A stretch of 64,000 nt of DNA from Rufibacter glacialis (GCF_008271745.1 NZ_VKKZ01000022.1:62001-126000), one strand, 5' to 3'. Positions 51,107-60,915 are shown, counted from the stretch's first letter. Translations and numbers: made by a program. Notes: generated from the sequence alone by a model not told the origin.

Positions 51107-54025
51107 ATGCTGATTAGAAGAATCGTACTCCTTAGTTTCCTGTGGCTGGGCCTGGCCGGAGCCTACGCGAAAGGGCCAGAAACCCGGCAAGTCCAGTACC
51201 TGTCTGGCACCGACAACAAGAACACCGTAGCCTGGGACTTTATGGTGACTGGCGGACGGCAAAGCGGGAAATGGACCACCATTCAGGTGCCCTCGCACTG
51301 GGAGCAGCAGGGCTTTGGGACTTACAACTACGGGCGTGACTACGTGACGTACGGCAAGAACTTTCGCTTCGCGGATGAGAAAGGCCTGTACAAGCACCGG
51401 TTCCAGGTACCCAAGAACTGGAAAGGCAAAGACGTGTACATTGTTTTTGAAGGTTCCATGACCGACACCGAGGTGAAAATCAACGGCAAATCAGCAGGGC
51501 CCATCCATCAGGGGGCCTTCTACCAGTTCAAATACAACATCAAAGACAAGCTGGAGTACGGCAAAGACAACCTTCTGGAAGTCACGGTGAGCAAAATGTC
51601 AGCAGATGCGTCCGTGAACAACGCGGAACGCCTGGCCGACTACTGGATCTTCGGGGGCATTTTCCGCCCGGTTTTCCTGGAAGCCTATCCAACGCAGCAC
51701 GTGGCCTATACCGCCATTGACGCCAAGGCAGACGGAGCCTTCTCTATGAACGTGCACCTGGTGAACCCGCAGCCGGGCCAGGAAGTGGTAGCCGAAGTAG
51801 TGGACGCCGCCGGCAAAGTGGTGGGCACCGGTCGGGCCATTATTGCCAAAGACACCCTGGTGAACATCAAAACCAAGGTCAACAGCCCCTTGCAATGGAC
51901 CGCAGAAACGCCTCATCTCTATACCGTCAAGACCTCTATCCGGTCAGGCCGGAAGAACCTGTACCAGACCTCGGATAAGTTCGGGTTCCGTACCATAGAG
52001 ATCAGACAGGGAGACGGCATTTACCTCAACGGCACCAAGATCAAGATGAAAGGGGTGAACCGCCACGTGTGGTGGCCAGAGACGGGCCGCGCAGTGAACC
52101 GCGACATTGACCTGATGGATGTGAAGCTGATGAAGGAAATGAACATGAACGCCATAAGGTGCTCCCACTACCCGCCAGACAAAAGCTTTCTGCAACTCTG
52201 TGATTCTTTGGGGCTGTATGTGCTGAACGAGCTGGCCGGTTGGCAGAAAGCCTATAGCACCAAGGCCGGAGCCCCGCTGGTGAAGTCAATGGTGACCCGT
52301 GACGCGAACCACCCGTCCATCATCTTCTGGAGCAACGGCAATGAAGGTGGCCACAACAAAGAACTGGTAGATGACTATGCCAAGTATGACCATTCTAACC
52401 GGCCGGTCATCCATGCACATCATCGTCCCGGCAACGCGTTCAACGGCATAGACTGCAACCACTACGAAGATTACTACAGCACCAAAAACTTACTGGAAGG
52501 CCCTAATATTTACATGCCTACGGAGTTCCTGCACGCCCAGGATGATGGCGGCGGTGGAACCTCGCTGGCTGATTTCTGGGAACTGCACTGGAACAGCAAA
52601 CTGGGGGCAGGCGGCTTCCTGTGGGACCTGGCCGACGAGGGAATCGTGCGCACGGACTTGAACAATATCATAGACGTGAACCGGGTAAACGCCCCCGATG
52701 GGCTGGTGGGCCCGCATCGCCAGAAAGAAGGCAGCTTCTTCGCCATCAAGGAAATATACTCGCCGGTCCACCTCAAAATGGAGAAACTGCCCGCTGCGTT
52801 TGATGGCACTATCCCGGTGGAGAACCGTTACCATTTCACCAACCTGAACCAATGCACCTTCCAGTGGGAGCTGGCGGATTACCGCAAGCCCGGTGACACG
52901 TTTACCGGAACGGTGACCCGCAAGAAAGGCACCGGTGCCGGGCCTTCTATCGCGCCAACGGCCAAAGGAAGCCTGAAACTCAACCTGCCCGCTGATTGGA
53001 AAGAGTATGACGTGCTGCTGCTTTCAGCCTTTGACCCGCAGAAAGAACTGCTCTACACCTGGACCTGGAACGTTAAAACCCCTGATAAACTGCTGGAGGG
53101 CATTGTGCTGCTGACCAAGGACCAGGCCAAAGCCGCCACTAAAACTGATTCTGCCAATCAGAAAAAAAACGCGGTGCCGGACTGGAAAGTGGAAGTCACG
53201 GAGACGGATTCCACCATCCAACTGAGAGGCGGCGAGATTGGGATCAAGCTGGACAAGAAGAAAGGCACTTTGACGGAGGTCACCAATATCACGGCCAAAA
53301 ACCTGAATTTCGGCGATGGACCTGTCATGGTTTCCGGGAATGCGAAGGTAGCCAACGTGAGGCATTACAAAGACGGTGACGGCCACGTGGTGGAAGTCAA
53401 TTACTCCGGCGACCTGAAGTATGCCAAATGGAAGATGCACGGCAGCGGCTGGGTAAGCCTTGACTATGAGTACAGCCTGAACGGGCACTATCCTTTCACC
53501 GGTATCAGCTTCACCTACCCAGAGAACTTCATTATTGGGGCCAAGTGGCTGGGCAAAGGCCCGTACCGCGTTTGGAAAAACAGACCTCAGGGTATGGAGC
53601 ATGGCGTGTGGGAGAATTACTATAACGACACTCAGACCGGAAGTGCCCCGTGGCAGTACCCAGAGTTCAAGGGGTACTTCTCAGACATCATCTGGATGGA
53701 GTTCAACACCGCGGAAGGCAAGTTCATTGTCGCCTCTCCGCAGGAAGGGCTGTTTGTGCGCCGCTTTGACTTCTATGGGCTTTCAGGGATAAAGCCGCAT
53801 CCGGAACTGCCTGTCGGGAATGTGTCTTTCCTGGACAACATTCCGGCGTTGGGCACCAAATTAGCCTTGAATATCAGTGCCAACACCAAAAACCTGGGCC
53901 CCGCAGGCGAGTTGAACAAGGTTTCCGGGCCTATCAAACGGACCCTGTACTTCTACTTCGGCCTGCCAAAAACGGACGGTAATTCCCAGCAGTTTGACAG
54001 GCCTGTAGTAAACGAATTGTTTTAA
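51107..54025 (+). CDS. GH2 family glycoside hydrolase (beta-galactosidase-like)
   Basis: The 972-residue exported enzyme (signal 1-21, AYAKG) has the GH2 order: N-terminal sugar-binding sandwich (about 35-215; IQVPSHWEQQGFGTYNYG, GLYKHRFQVP, VYIVFEGSMTDTEVKINGKSAG), immunoglobulin-like domain (about 216-315), TIM barrel (about 316-600; KMKGVNRHVWWPETGRA, MNAIRCSHYPPDKSFLQLCDSLGLYVLNE) and C-terminal beta domains. The likely acid/base is Glu413 in SNGNEGGHN and the nucleophile Glu473 in PTEFLHAQDD, aligned with LacZ Glu461 and Glu537. Exact specificity (galactose or uronic acid) cannot be read off. In this locus it should trim beta-linked side chains of pectin. It has its own CAGGATA-type promoter and a terminator. 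Confidence 0.9.
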   Translation: MLIRRIVLLSFLWLGLAGAYAKGPETRQVQYLSGTDNKNTVAWDFMVTGGRQSGKWTTIQVPSHWEQQGFGTYNYGRDYVTYGKNFRFADEKGLYKHRFQVPKNWKGKDVYIVFEGSMTDTEVKINGKSAGPIHQGAFYQFKYNIKDKLEYGKDNLLEVTVSKMSADASVNNAERLADYWIFGGIFRPVFLEAYPTQHVAYTAIDAKADGAFSMNVHLVNPQPGQEVVAEVVDAAGKVVGTGRAIIAKDTLVNIKTKVNSPLQWTAETPHLYTVKTSIRSGRKNLYQTSDKFGFRTIEIRQGDGIYLNGTKIKMKGVNRHVWWPETGRAVNRDIDLMDVKLMKEMNMNAIRCSHYPPDKSFLQLCDSLGLYVLNELAGWQKAYSTKAGAPLVKSMVTRDANHPSIIFWSNGNEGGHNKELVDDYAKYDHSNRPVIHAHHRPGNAFNGIDCNHYEDYYSTKNLLEGPNIYMPTEFLHAQDDGGGGTSLADFWELHWNSKLGAGGFLWDLADEGIVRTDLNNIIDVNRVNAPDGLVGPHRQKEGSFFAIKEIYSPVHLKMEKLPAAFDGTIPVENRYHFTNLNQCTFQWELADYRKPGDTFTGTVTRKKGTGAGPSIAPTAKGSLKLNLPADWKEYDVLLLSAFDPQKELLYTWTWNVKTPDKLLEGIVLLTKDQAKAATKTDSANQKKNAVPDWKVEVTETDSTIQLRGGEIGIKLDKKKGTLTEVTNITAKNLNFGDGPVMVSGNAKVANVRHYKDGDGHVVEVNYSGDLKYAKWKMHGSGWVSLDYEYSLNGHYPFTGISFTYPENFIIGAKWLGKGPYRVWKNRPQGMEHGVWENYYNDTQTGSAPWQYPEFKGYFSDIIWMEFNTAEGKFIVASPQEGLFVRRFDFYGLSGIKPHPELPVGNVSFLDNIPALGTKLALNISANTKNLGPAGELNKVSGPIKRTLYFYFGLPKTDGNSQQFDRPVVNELF

Positions 54026-54033
54026 ACGGGAAG

Positions 54034-54068
54034 CCCTGGCAGGTAGAACACTTGTCAGGGTTTTTTTT
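54034..54068 (+). terminator. Terminator after GH2 gene
   Basis: CCCTGGCAG pairs with TTGTCAGGG (one G-U) around a 9-nt loop and is followed by eight T residues, 8 bp after the stop codon. The downstream PL11 gene therefore probably has its own promoter, although none of the CAGGATA type is visible in 54069-54277. Confidence 0.85.
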
Positions 54069-54277
54069 CCTTCAGGTAATAGATCAGGTTCTATTGAATT
54101 GCCTGATTCAAAAAGAATTGTTCCAGCTAGCGGCTCCCTTGAAAGGCCCGGGACAAAATCCTCTTATTAGGAGGATGGCTTAATTGGTTTTAGGCCTTTT
54201 TCCGCTAAACCGGCTCTGAAACAGAAGGAAACCAAGGGTTGTAACTTTGAAAACTGCCTCCTCTTAGTCTTACCTAT

Positions 54278-56299
54278 ATGAATCAATACGAACCCGTTTC
54301 TTTTGAGCATCAATCTCCAAAAAGAAAGGAGAATCCTATAGAACGCCTGCTCCCCCATAATGAAAAGCAGCACAGGTATGGGAACAAGAGGCTGGGGATC
54401 TTGTGCCTGTTGCTGTTTGTCTTTACTGCCGGAGTTGCGCAACGTCATGTAGAAAACCTGGGGCGCGGGGTAGTAGCAGTCAGAACCGCCCAGGATCAGG
54501 TATTCGTGAGCTGGCGGGTTTTGGGCACTGATCCCCAGAATATTGCCTTTAACCTGTACCGCGGGAAGAGTAAACTGAATACTTCTCCCATCACCGGCGC
54601 CACCAATTACGCAGACAAAACAAATGTGAATGAAACCTACACCGTTCGGCCGGTCATAGGTGGGAAGGAGCAAGCGGCTTCTGCTCCGGCTTCAGTATGG
54701 GTTGAGCCCTTTAAGCGGATACCCCTTCAACAACCAGCCAGCGGTACCACTCCAGATGGCGTAAATTATACTTATAGTCCCGGAGACTGCAGTGTTGGTG
54801 ATTTAGACGGCGACGGTGAGTATGAAATCATTGTGAAATGGGACCCTTCCAACGCCAAAGATAATTCCCACAGAGGGTATACCGGGAACGTCTTCCTGGA
54901 TGCGTACAAAATAAATGGAACCCGGTTGTGGCGCATTGACTTGGGCAGGAACATCAGGGCTGGGGCCCATTATACCCAGTTTATGGTGTATGACCTGGAC
55001 AGTGATGGCAAAGCCGAAATAGCTTGTAAAACCGCCGATGGAACGGTAGATGGAGCGGGTAAGGTCATCGGGAATGCTTCAGCTGACCACCGGAACCAGT
55101 CTGGGTTCATTCTGGAAGGACCGGAATACCTGACCGTCTTCAATGGGCGAACAGGCGCTGCCATGGCAACCGCGGACTATGTGCCGGCCAGAGGCGAGGT
55201 GGCTGGTTGGGGCGACTCAAATGGTAACCGGGTGGACCGTTTCCTGGCCGGGGTGGGGTATTTTGACGGTCAGCGGCCGAGCCTGCTCATGACCCGGGGC
55301 TATTACACCCGGGCGGTATTGGCGGCCTGGGACTGGCGGAACGGCAAGATAACCCAACGCTGGGTTTTTGATTCTAACAACGAAGGCAACAGGGCTTATG
55401 CGGGACAGGGCAACCACAACTTAAGCATCAGTGACGTAGACAAGGACGGCAAAGATGAAGTGGTGTTCGGTTCTATGACCATCAATGATGACGGTACCGG
55501 GCTCTATAGCACGGGTTTAGGCCATGGTGATGCCCAGCACGTGGGTGATCTGGACCCGGACCGCCCTGGCTTAGAAACCTGGACCGCCCATGAGTCACAG
55601 CGGCAATACCAGGGCAACGGTCTCTGGATGCGTGATGCCGCTACCGGCGAAAAGCTTTGGGGCGTGCCTGCCCAGGGAGACATCGGTCGGGCCATGACCG
55701 CTGACATTGATCCCAGACACAAAGGATATGAGGCCTGGGGAGCTACCGGAGGATTGTATAACGCCAAAGGGGTAGAAATTTCGCCTACCCGGCCCCGAAG
55801 CATGAACTTTGGCAGCTGGTGGGACGGCGACCTGCTGCGCGAACTCCTAAGCGGCACTGCCATAGAAAAATGGGACTACAACACCAGCAAGCTGGAGAGA
55901 CTACTGTCCGCAAACGAGTTTGGGGCGCAGAGTAACAACGGCACCAAAGCCACCCCTGGCATAAGTGCTGATATTCTGGGGGACTGGCGCGAAGAGGTGA
56001 TTTTCAAAAGTAGCGATAACAAGGAGCTGCTCCTCTTTACCACTACCATTCCTACTACCCATCGGTTTTACACCTTTATGCATGATACGCAATACCGCAC
56101 GGGCATTGCCACTCAGAACGTAGCTTACAACCAACCGCCCCACCCTAGTTTTTATGTAGGGGAAGGCATGGCATCTCCTCCAACTCCTTCTATTTTCTTA
56201 GTACCAACCTCTGCTTCCTCTTCTTCTGCTAAGTCGGCTACCGTTAAACCTACTTCTGCTAAACCCATCCGAAAAAAAGTAGTAAGCAAACGGCTTTAA
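54278..56299 (+). CDS. PL11 rhamnogalacturonan endolyase, copy 1
   Basis: The 673-residue protein opens with an unusually long, charged stretch (residues 1-37) before the hydrophobic export signal (LGILCLLLFVFTAGVAQ, about 38-54); no other Met is available nearby. A small N-terminal beta domain (55-140: NLGRGVVAVRTAQDQVFVSWRVLGTDP) precedes the eight-bladed propeller of PL11, with calcium/metal-rich loops such as GDLDGDGEYEIIVKWDPSNAKDNSHRG (split over 169-195) and YDLDSDGKAEIACKTADGT, and SISDVDKDGKDEVVFGSM. Such lyases cut Rha-GalA bonds within rhamnogalacturonan I by beta-elimination. After the last blade there is a ~35-residue Ser/Ala/Lys-rich tail ending KKVVSKRL, not part of the family. 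Confidence 0.92.
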   Translation: MNQYEPVSFEHQSPKRKENPIERLLPHNEKQHRYGNKRLGILCLLLFVFTAGVAQRHVENLGRGVVAVRTAQDQVFVSWRVLGTDPQNIAFNLYRGKSKLNTSPITGATNYADKTNVNETYTVRPVIGGKEQAASAPASVWVEPFKRIPLQQPASGTTPDGVNYTYSPGDCSVGDLDGDGEYEIIVKWDPSNAKDNSHRGYTGNVFLDAYKINGTRLWRIDLGRNIRAGAHYTQFMVYDLDSDGKAEIACKTADGTVDGAGKVIGNASADHRNQSGFILEGPEYLTVFNGRTGAAMATADYVPARGEVAGWGDSNGNRVDRFLAGVGYFDGQRPSLLMTRGYYTRAVLAAWDWRNGKITQRWVFDSNNEGNRAYAGQGNHNLSISDVDKDGKDEVVFGSMTINDDGTGLYSTGLGHGDAQHVGDLDPDRPGLETWTAHESQRQYQGNGLWMRDAATGEKLWGVPAQGDIGRAMTADIDPRHKGYEAWGATGGLYNAKGVEISPTRPRSMNFGSWWDGDLLRELLSGTAIEKWDYNTSKLERLLSANEFGAQSNNGTKATPGISADILGDWREEVIFKSSDNKELLLFTTTIPTTHRFYTFMHDTQYRTGIATQNVAYNQPPHPSFYVGEGMASPPTPSIFLVPTSASSSSAKSATVKPTSAKPIRKKVVSKRL

Positions 56300-56309
56300 C
56301 TCCACCTTT

Positions 56310-56398
56310 TGTCATTCTGTAAAGACCTTGGTAGCATACGGCACTGGCGGTTCAGAAAGGCCGGTCTAGATTGTTCACTAGGTCGTTTCAGGGTGACA
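56310..56398. repeat. Second, diverged copy of the ~90-bp palindromic repeat
   Basis: The ends at 56310-56330 and 56378-56398 are imperfect inverted repeats (five mismatches in 21) and match the ends of the element at 12262-12351 (GTCATnCTGnAA at the left, TTTCAGGnTGACA at the right); total length is 89 versus 90 bp. It lies between convergent genes (PL11 and DUF6298 protein), where it may help end transcription. The rest of 56399-56538 shows nothing. Confidence 0.72.
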
Positions 56399-56538
56399 GA
56401 GAAGGAAGGAGTACCTGGGCTATGTTTTTTTGGGAAGGCCTTTTTCTGTGCGCAGCTAATAATCTTATAAATGAGATAGCTTCTGAATCACTTCCTTCTC
56501 CAATAGTTTAGTGGCAATTAATTTCTACCTGTTTAAAA

Positions 56539-59500
56539 TTATCGAGCAGCCTTCAGTAACAAGAGCCAATGGGCGGCAGTAGGCTTAGGTAAGGCCGTTC
56601 CCTTTTTTAACTTGGCTGGTAACTCAGCAGGTTGCGTTTTACCCGAATTCGGATCAAACCAACGACCGGTATAGGTTTTCTTAGGAAGCTTCTGATCAAA
56701 GGTGATTTCCTGACCAGCAAGGGAGGACAGAAGAACCGTGTTCCTTTTTAAATCAGTTAATGCCCAGTTCTGGGTACTATGGGCAAGCAGTCCGTCTTGA
56801 GGTTGCAGGTGCATGAGGTGGGCGGCCAGATGCTGCTGTACAAAGGAATCCAGCGGATGGGCATCTACGGTCCTTCCTTGCCCGTGCCCAGCCGTAGGGT
56901 TGCGCATGATGACCTGCGCCCCGCCCGCCATCAAGGCGGGCACTGGCCCGGCGCCGCTGTGCCAGGCAACAATGGCTTTGTCTGGGTATTTGGTGTGGTA
57001 TTCCCGCACCTGCCGATAGACTTGCTGTGGGGTGGTATTGTCGCCGAACTCCTTGGGGTGCATTTCACGGAAAGCCAGGTTCTTGCCGCCTTCTGGGGCC
57101 CACAAGGTACCGTCTGGCAGGTAGTGCCAGTAACGCATGTCTATGACGGCCACCTGTTTCGCCAACGCAGGGTCAGCCAATACGGCATCGGTGACGTTCT
57201 TGCTGGTGTCCAGCACCAGGCGCACAGTGCGGTTGTTCTTCTGCTCCCATTCGGCCACAGTTTCCTGAAAAAACCTCTGAAACGCAAAGGGCCCGGAATA
57301 CTGGAAACTTAACCCGAAGAGGATGTTGTCAAAGTGTCCCAGTAGGTCTAATACATGGAAGATGTACGCCCGGTGCAGTTCTCTTAGCTTTGGGTTGGTG
57401 GCGTCATAGAACTGGTTGGCCACGTGAACCCGGGCTTTCGGTTCCAGCGGATCTGGCAAGTTGGTTTCATTGATGTTGTTGGCAGGCCGCCAGGGGAAGT
57501 CTATCCAGTGCGAAGCGGTTTCTAATAGGTTGTGGTTGTTGTACAGGTGATGGTACAGCACAAGGCCTTTCTGGTCGCTGAGACGGGCGAATTCCCGGGT
57601 GCGGTCAAAGTACCAAGGATTGTAGGTGCTCACGTCGTACTTACTTAAACCGTCCCAGGCTTTGCCTTGCCCGCTGCGGGCCCAGGGTAGTTCATAGAAG
57701 GCGGCCCACACGTTGCTGTTGGGGCGCTCCACAATGGAATGGTCATCGCGTCGCCGGTCATACCAGATGGCGGGGCCGCTTTGGTAAAAAGGGGTGCCTT
57801 GTGCAGCTACTCTGGAGGCTAGGGCAGAGAGGTCTTCCGTCAGGCCTGGGCCCGTTCTGCCCGGCACGAAACGGGTAATACTGAGGCCGGCATCTAAGGC
57901 GTTGTTTGGTGAGGTTTGTCCCAGCCACCAGGCATCATTCACCATTCCTCCCCAGAGCGTTTTGTTCCCGATCACAAACCGGCCGTTCACAATTTGAAGG
58001 GGAGAGGAAGCCAGTTTCTGCTCAGATGGAGCAGGAGGGAGGTCTGTGGGGGTGAATTCTCTGAGAAGGCTGAAATCTGTTTGGGTGTATTCAGCCGGCT
58101 GTTTCCTGATGGCTGCCAACGCCTGTTTACCCAGTCTTTTTGAAAGCTGGATTGAGAAGAGCGGCTCAGGTGACGTGACGGAAACTACTGGCGCGGTAGC
58201 AGGTCCTTTAGTGACAATCTCTTGGGCAGTACAATTCCAGAGGACAGAATTAGCGGCAGTCCAGCCGCCGGCTTGTGCCCGTTCTATGTCATAGGTAAGC
58301 CTTAGGCCATTTCCGTTTACCTGCACATTTTCATAAAGTACGCCCGAAGCCCAACTCTCAAAAGAGCCGCTGGGGCCTTGGGCCTTGGTAGCAATACAAT
58401 TCAGGAAGACATTGGGGCCGGCTGCCGTAAACCCGATGGCGAAGTCATTGATTCCTGCCTCTGCGGTGCAGTGTTGCACAAGTACCTGTTGCCCCTCAAC
58501 TAAGAAGCTATGTCGGCGGTAGCCGCCAACCTCAGAGATGGGTTGTTCACTCCGGCAGCTTTCTACCGTTATTCTTCGGGCCCTAGGGCCAACCCGTACC
58601 GCCGAAGACACAAAGTGACGCGCCGTGATATTCTGCACCCAGGCATCCTGCACGTGGTTTACACTGATGGCATACCAGGCATGTTCCTCATCTTTGGGGT
58701 TGGCCTTGGAAAACTCACTTTCCAGAACCAGGTTTTCTAGGCCTAGGTGCTGTAGTGGTGCCTCTGCCATGACTTTCGCTACCGTGCCACCTCCGTATGG
58801 CTTTTCCAGGGCAGTGGTAATGGGGGCGTCAACGGTAATCTGGTTTTTAGCTGGGTCAAGAGAGATGATTGTGCGGTCCCAAACAAGGTTTCGGGAACCT
58901 GCCGGCCAGTGGAAACGAAGATCAGAGAACACCCCTTTTAACGTATCCATGCCTAGGGCGGCGATCCATTCTTTGGTGCTGGGACGGGTTATCACGACCA
59001 GGTCACCCGTATGGAACCCTTCCAGGGTTTCCAGGGTAAAGGTGCGGCTCCCGGCCGGAACAACTTGGTCTGTTACTTTGACGGAGGGGCCTGGCTTGGG
59101 GAGATTCTCTTTGCCAACAACCAGCAAGCTTCGCCGGCCCTTGCCGGTAGCTACTATGATTGTTTTTAGGTTTCCGCTTCCTCTTAGCACCACTCCATCT
59201 GCCTTCAGGTGAAGCTGTCCAGAGACCAGGAATTTACCTTCGCCCAGTTGCAGGGCACCTCTGAATCCATTTGGCTGAAGCGGTAAACGTGCTGCCTGAT
59301 CCAAGGCTCCTTGCAATAATTTAGTGTCATCTTGCCCCGAAGGCCTTACAAGTAAAACTGCCGGAACTTTAGGGATGGAAACACCGCCTCCCCCGTAACC
59401 AGCATGCGAAAAATCAATAGCCGGTAAGAAAGGTGTGGGCTGCGCGTGCACAGGAAGTAGCGGCAATTCCATGAATAGAAGCGTAGCCAAAAAGAAAAGC

Positions 59501-59556
59501 ATTCTGACTGGTGCTGGCTGCTTATGCTGGAAAGCGTTGGGGAGAAGTGAATACAT
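56539..59556 (-). CDS. Beta-helix pectate-lyase-like protein fused to DUF6298-type domain
   Basis: The 1005-residue exported protein (signal to about residue 38, PVHAQ) has two large parts. Residues 45-460 look like a right-handed beta-helix of the Pectate_lyase_3 type (DFSHAGYGGGG opening, DDTKLLQGALDQA, GVVLRGSGNLKTII, ARHFVSSAVRVGPRARRITVESC, HSFLVEGQQVLVQHC). Residues 520-920 form a TIM-barrel-like domain (FVIGNKTLWGGMVNDAWWLGQ, YNPWYFDRTREFARLSDQKGLVLYHHLYNNHNL, DNILFGLSFQYSGPFAF, VIDMRYWHYLPDG), which I assign to DUF6298. A C-terminal sandwich (KTYTGRWFDPNSGK) resembles the end domain of GH140-like enzymes. It is likely a pectin side-chain enzyme of unknown chemistry. It lies 183 bp downstream of the GH43-like gene, probably in one operon. 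Confidence 0.78.
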   Translation of the reverse strand: MYSLLPNAFQHKQPAPVRMLFFLATLLFMELPLLPVHAQPTPFLPAIDFSHAGYGGGGVSIPKVPAVLLVRPSGQDDTKLLQGALDQAARLPLQPNGFRGALQLGEGKFLVSGQLHLKADGVVLRGSGNLKTIIVATGKGRRSLLVVGKENLPKPGPSVKVTDQVVPAGSRTFTLETLEGFHTGDLVVITRPSTKEWIAALGMDTLKGVFSDLRFHWPAGSRNLVWDRTIISLDPAKNQITVDAPITTALEKPYGGGTVAKVMAEAPLQHLGLENLVLESEFSKANPKDEEHAWYAISVNHVQDAWVQNITARHFVSSAVRVGPRARRITVESCRSEQPISEVGGYRRHSFLVEGQQVLVQHCTAEAGINDFAIGFTAAGPNVFLNCIATKAQGPSGSFESWASGVLYENVQVNGNGLRLTYDIERAQAGGWTAANSVLWNCTAQEIVTKGPATAPVVSVTSPEPLFSIQLSKRLGKQALAAIRKQPAEYTQTDFSLLREFTPTDLPPAPSEQKLASSPLQIVNGRFVIGNKTLWGGMVNDAWWLGQTSPNNALDAGLSITRFVPGRTGPGLTEDLSALASRVAAQGTPFYQSGPAIWYDRRRDDHSIVERPNSNVWAAFYELPWARSGQGKAWDGLSKYDVSTYNPWYFDRTREFARLSDQKGLVLYHHLYNNHNLLETASHWIDFPWRPANNINETNLPDPLEPKARVHVANQFYDATNPKLRELHRAYIFHVLDLLGHFDNILFGLSFQYSGPFAFQRFFQETVAEWEQKNNRTVRLVLDTSKNVTDAVLADPALAKQVAVIDMRYWHYLPDGTLWAPEGGKNLAFREMHPKEFGDNTTPQQVYRQVREYHTKYPDKAIVAWHSGAGPVPALMAGGAQVIMRNPTAGHGQGRTVDAHPLDSFVQQHLAAHLMHLQPQDGLLAHSTQNWALTDLKRNTVLLSSLAGQEITFDQKLPKKTYTGRWFDPNSGKTQPAELPAKLKKGTALPKPTAAHWLLLLKAAR

Positions 59557-59739
59557 AACGGTTTCAGGGGAGTTATTCCAAAACTTGCCTTAAACTGTTC
59601 CTGCGGTTTAGGACTTATTTTACCAAAAGAGGCCCTATACCGGAAGATACTGATGATATGGAGGAGCCGAATTATCCGCTTTGCGTGCTTTTAGATTACG
59701 CCTTTCCTTACTTGCCCAAGAAGGGAGATGTGATAAGAT

Positions 59740-60813
59740 CTATGGCCGTTTTCCTGGTTTTAAGTTGATAAAGGTAGGCTTATCCCGGTCAGAGGTGAGT
59801 TTGCCTTCCTGGTACCCCAGTTCAGCGAGTTGGATCACACTCCTTTTGGCGGCCACTGAATTAGCCGGGGCCGGATTGGCTTTTGATCTTCCGGGGTGAG
59901 TGAAGTAGAAAAGGTACGCCTTGTCCCCGTTCACTACTACGTCTGGGTGTCCGCCTATGGCTTGGTCATCGGGGCCTTGGCCTGGTTCCTCCAATAGTCG
60001 CTCTTCCAGGGCTTGCCAATGGAGCAGGTCATTGGATTTGAATACCTGTAAGCCTTTCCAGGCGTCAATAATCATCCAGTACTGGTCTTTCCATTGGAAT
60101 ACCTTTGGTCCTTCTCCTCTGGCCTGAAGGGCCTTACCTTTGTCTTGCCAATGGTACAGGTCTTTGCTGTCTGCGTAGTAAATGGACTTGCCGTCTCTTT
60201 CATTGTTGTACCAGAGCCGCCAGGTGCCATCGGGTAACCGAAACACGCAGGCATCAATGACTTTGTCGGTGACTAGGGGCAGGGTAGACTGGTAGTCCCA
60301 ATTGAACAGGTCTTTGCTGGTCAAGTGGATGATGTGGCGCGGGTGGTTCCAATCGGTGAAAATGCCGGGTACGTAGGTGAGGTACATGTGGAACACGCCA
60401 TTATGTTCTACCACGTCTGGTGCCCAATGCGTATAGGCGGCCACCGGACGGTAATTGATGTTGGCTGTGTCCCGGTAGGTCCAGGAGGCACCGCCGTCGG
60501 TTGACTCCGCTATCCCTATGCGGGTTCCGTGGACCCAGGTAACACCTTCGGCCTGGGTATCTGTGGCCCGGCGGTTGGTGTAGAGCATAAACCATTTCTT
60601 TTCCTTTTTATGGTAAATCACCACCGGGTCAGCCGCGCCATCATAGATGGGGTCCGCAAACAAAGGTTTGGAAACCGGTTGCCGCGGCAAGTTCTTCTGA
60701 GCGCAGGCACCTAAGGGAAGCATCAGAACCATACCGAACAGACAAAGCTTCTGCATTTTTCTCAAGGCAGGGTGGCGTAGAAAGCTAGAAATGATGGATA
60801 GAGTATTTTTCAC
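59740..60813 (-). CDS. GH43-like five-bladed propeller glycoside hydrolase, lipoprotein
   Basis: The frame from 60813 gives 357 residues, but an internal ATG at residue 20 (about 60756) starts a tidier lipoprotein signal, MQKLCLFGMVLMLPLGAC with lipobox LGAC; either start keeps the lipobox. The mature protein is a beta-propeller of the GH43/GH32 clan: YDGAADPVVIYHKKEKKWFMLYTNR (split, first blade with the Asp base in ADP), YTHWAPDVVEHNGVFHMYLTY (second), DACVFRLPDGTWRLWYNNE (with the pKa-modulating Asp), ARGEGPKVFQWKDQYWMIID (with the candidate Glu acid) and QAIGGHPDVVVNGDKAYLFYFTH. It probably cleaves arabinose or galactose side chains. First gene of a minus-strand unit driven by site E. Confidence 0.82.
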   Translation of the reverse strand: MKNTLSIISSFLRHPALRKMQKLCLFGMVLMLPLGACAQKNLPRQPVSKPLFADPIYDGAADPVVIYHKKEKKWFMLYTNRRATDTQAEGVTWVHGTRIGIAESTDGGASWTYRDTANINYRPVAAYTHWAPDVVEHNGVFHMYLTYVPGIFTDWNHPRHIIHLTSKDLFNWDYQSTLPLVTDKVIDACVFRLPDGTWRLWYNNERDGKSIYYADSKDLYHWQDKGKALQARGEGPKVFQWKDQYWMIIDAWKGLQVFKSNDLLHWQALEERLLEEPGQGPDDQAIGGHPDVVVNGDKAYLFYFTHPGRSKANPAPANSVAAKRSVIQLAELGYQEGKLTSDRDKPTFINLKPGKRP

Positions 60814-60870
60814 TATTAAGATAGGGTAGAGGAAAGGCTTTGAGAAACAAGGGTTTCGAGGCCTCTTTTC

Positions 60871-60915
60871 TAAAAGTAGCTCCTTTTTGAATGTTTCCTA
60901 TCCTGTGCTATCCTG
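60871..60915 (-). promoter_or_regulatory. Tandem CAGGATA box and promoter of GH43-like gene (site E)
   Basis: On the minus strand CAGGATA (60915-60909) and CAGGATA (60905-60899) are perfect with a 10-bp period. Exactly 20 nt after comes TACTTTTA (60878-60871), one change from TAnnTTTG. The leader to the ATG at 60813 would be about 50 nt. Confidence 0.72.

Noticed and set aside
54069-54277. CAGG...CAGG pair (54073 and 54085) as a seventh tandem box before PL11 copy 1
   Set aside because: The period is 12 rather than 10, the units are CAGGTAA and CAGGTTC, and no TA lies 20 nt downstream with a -7-like element.
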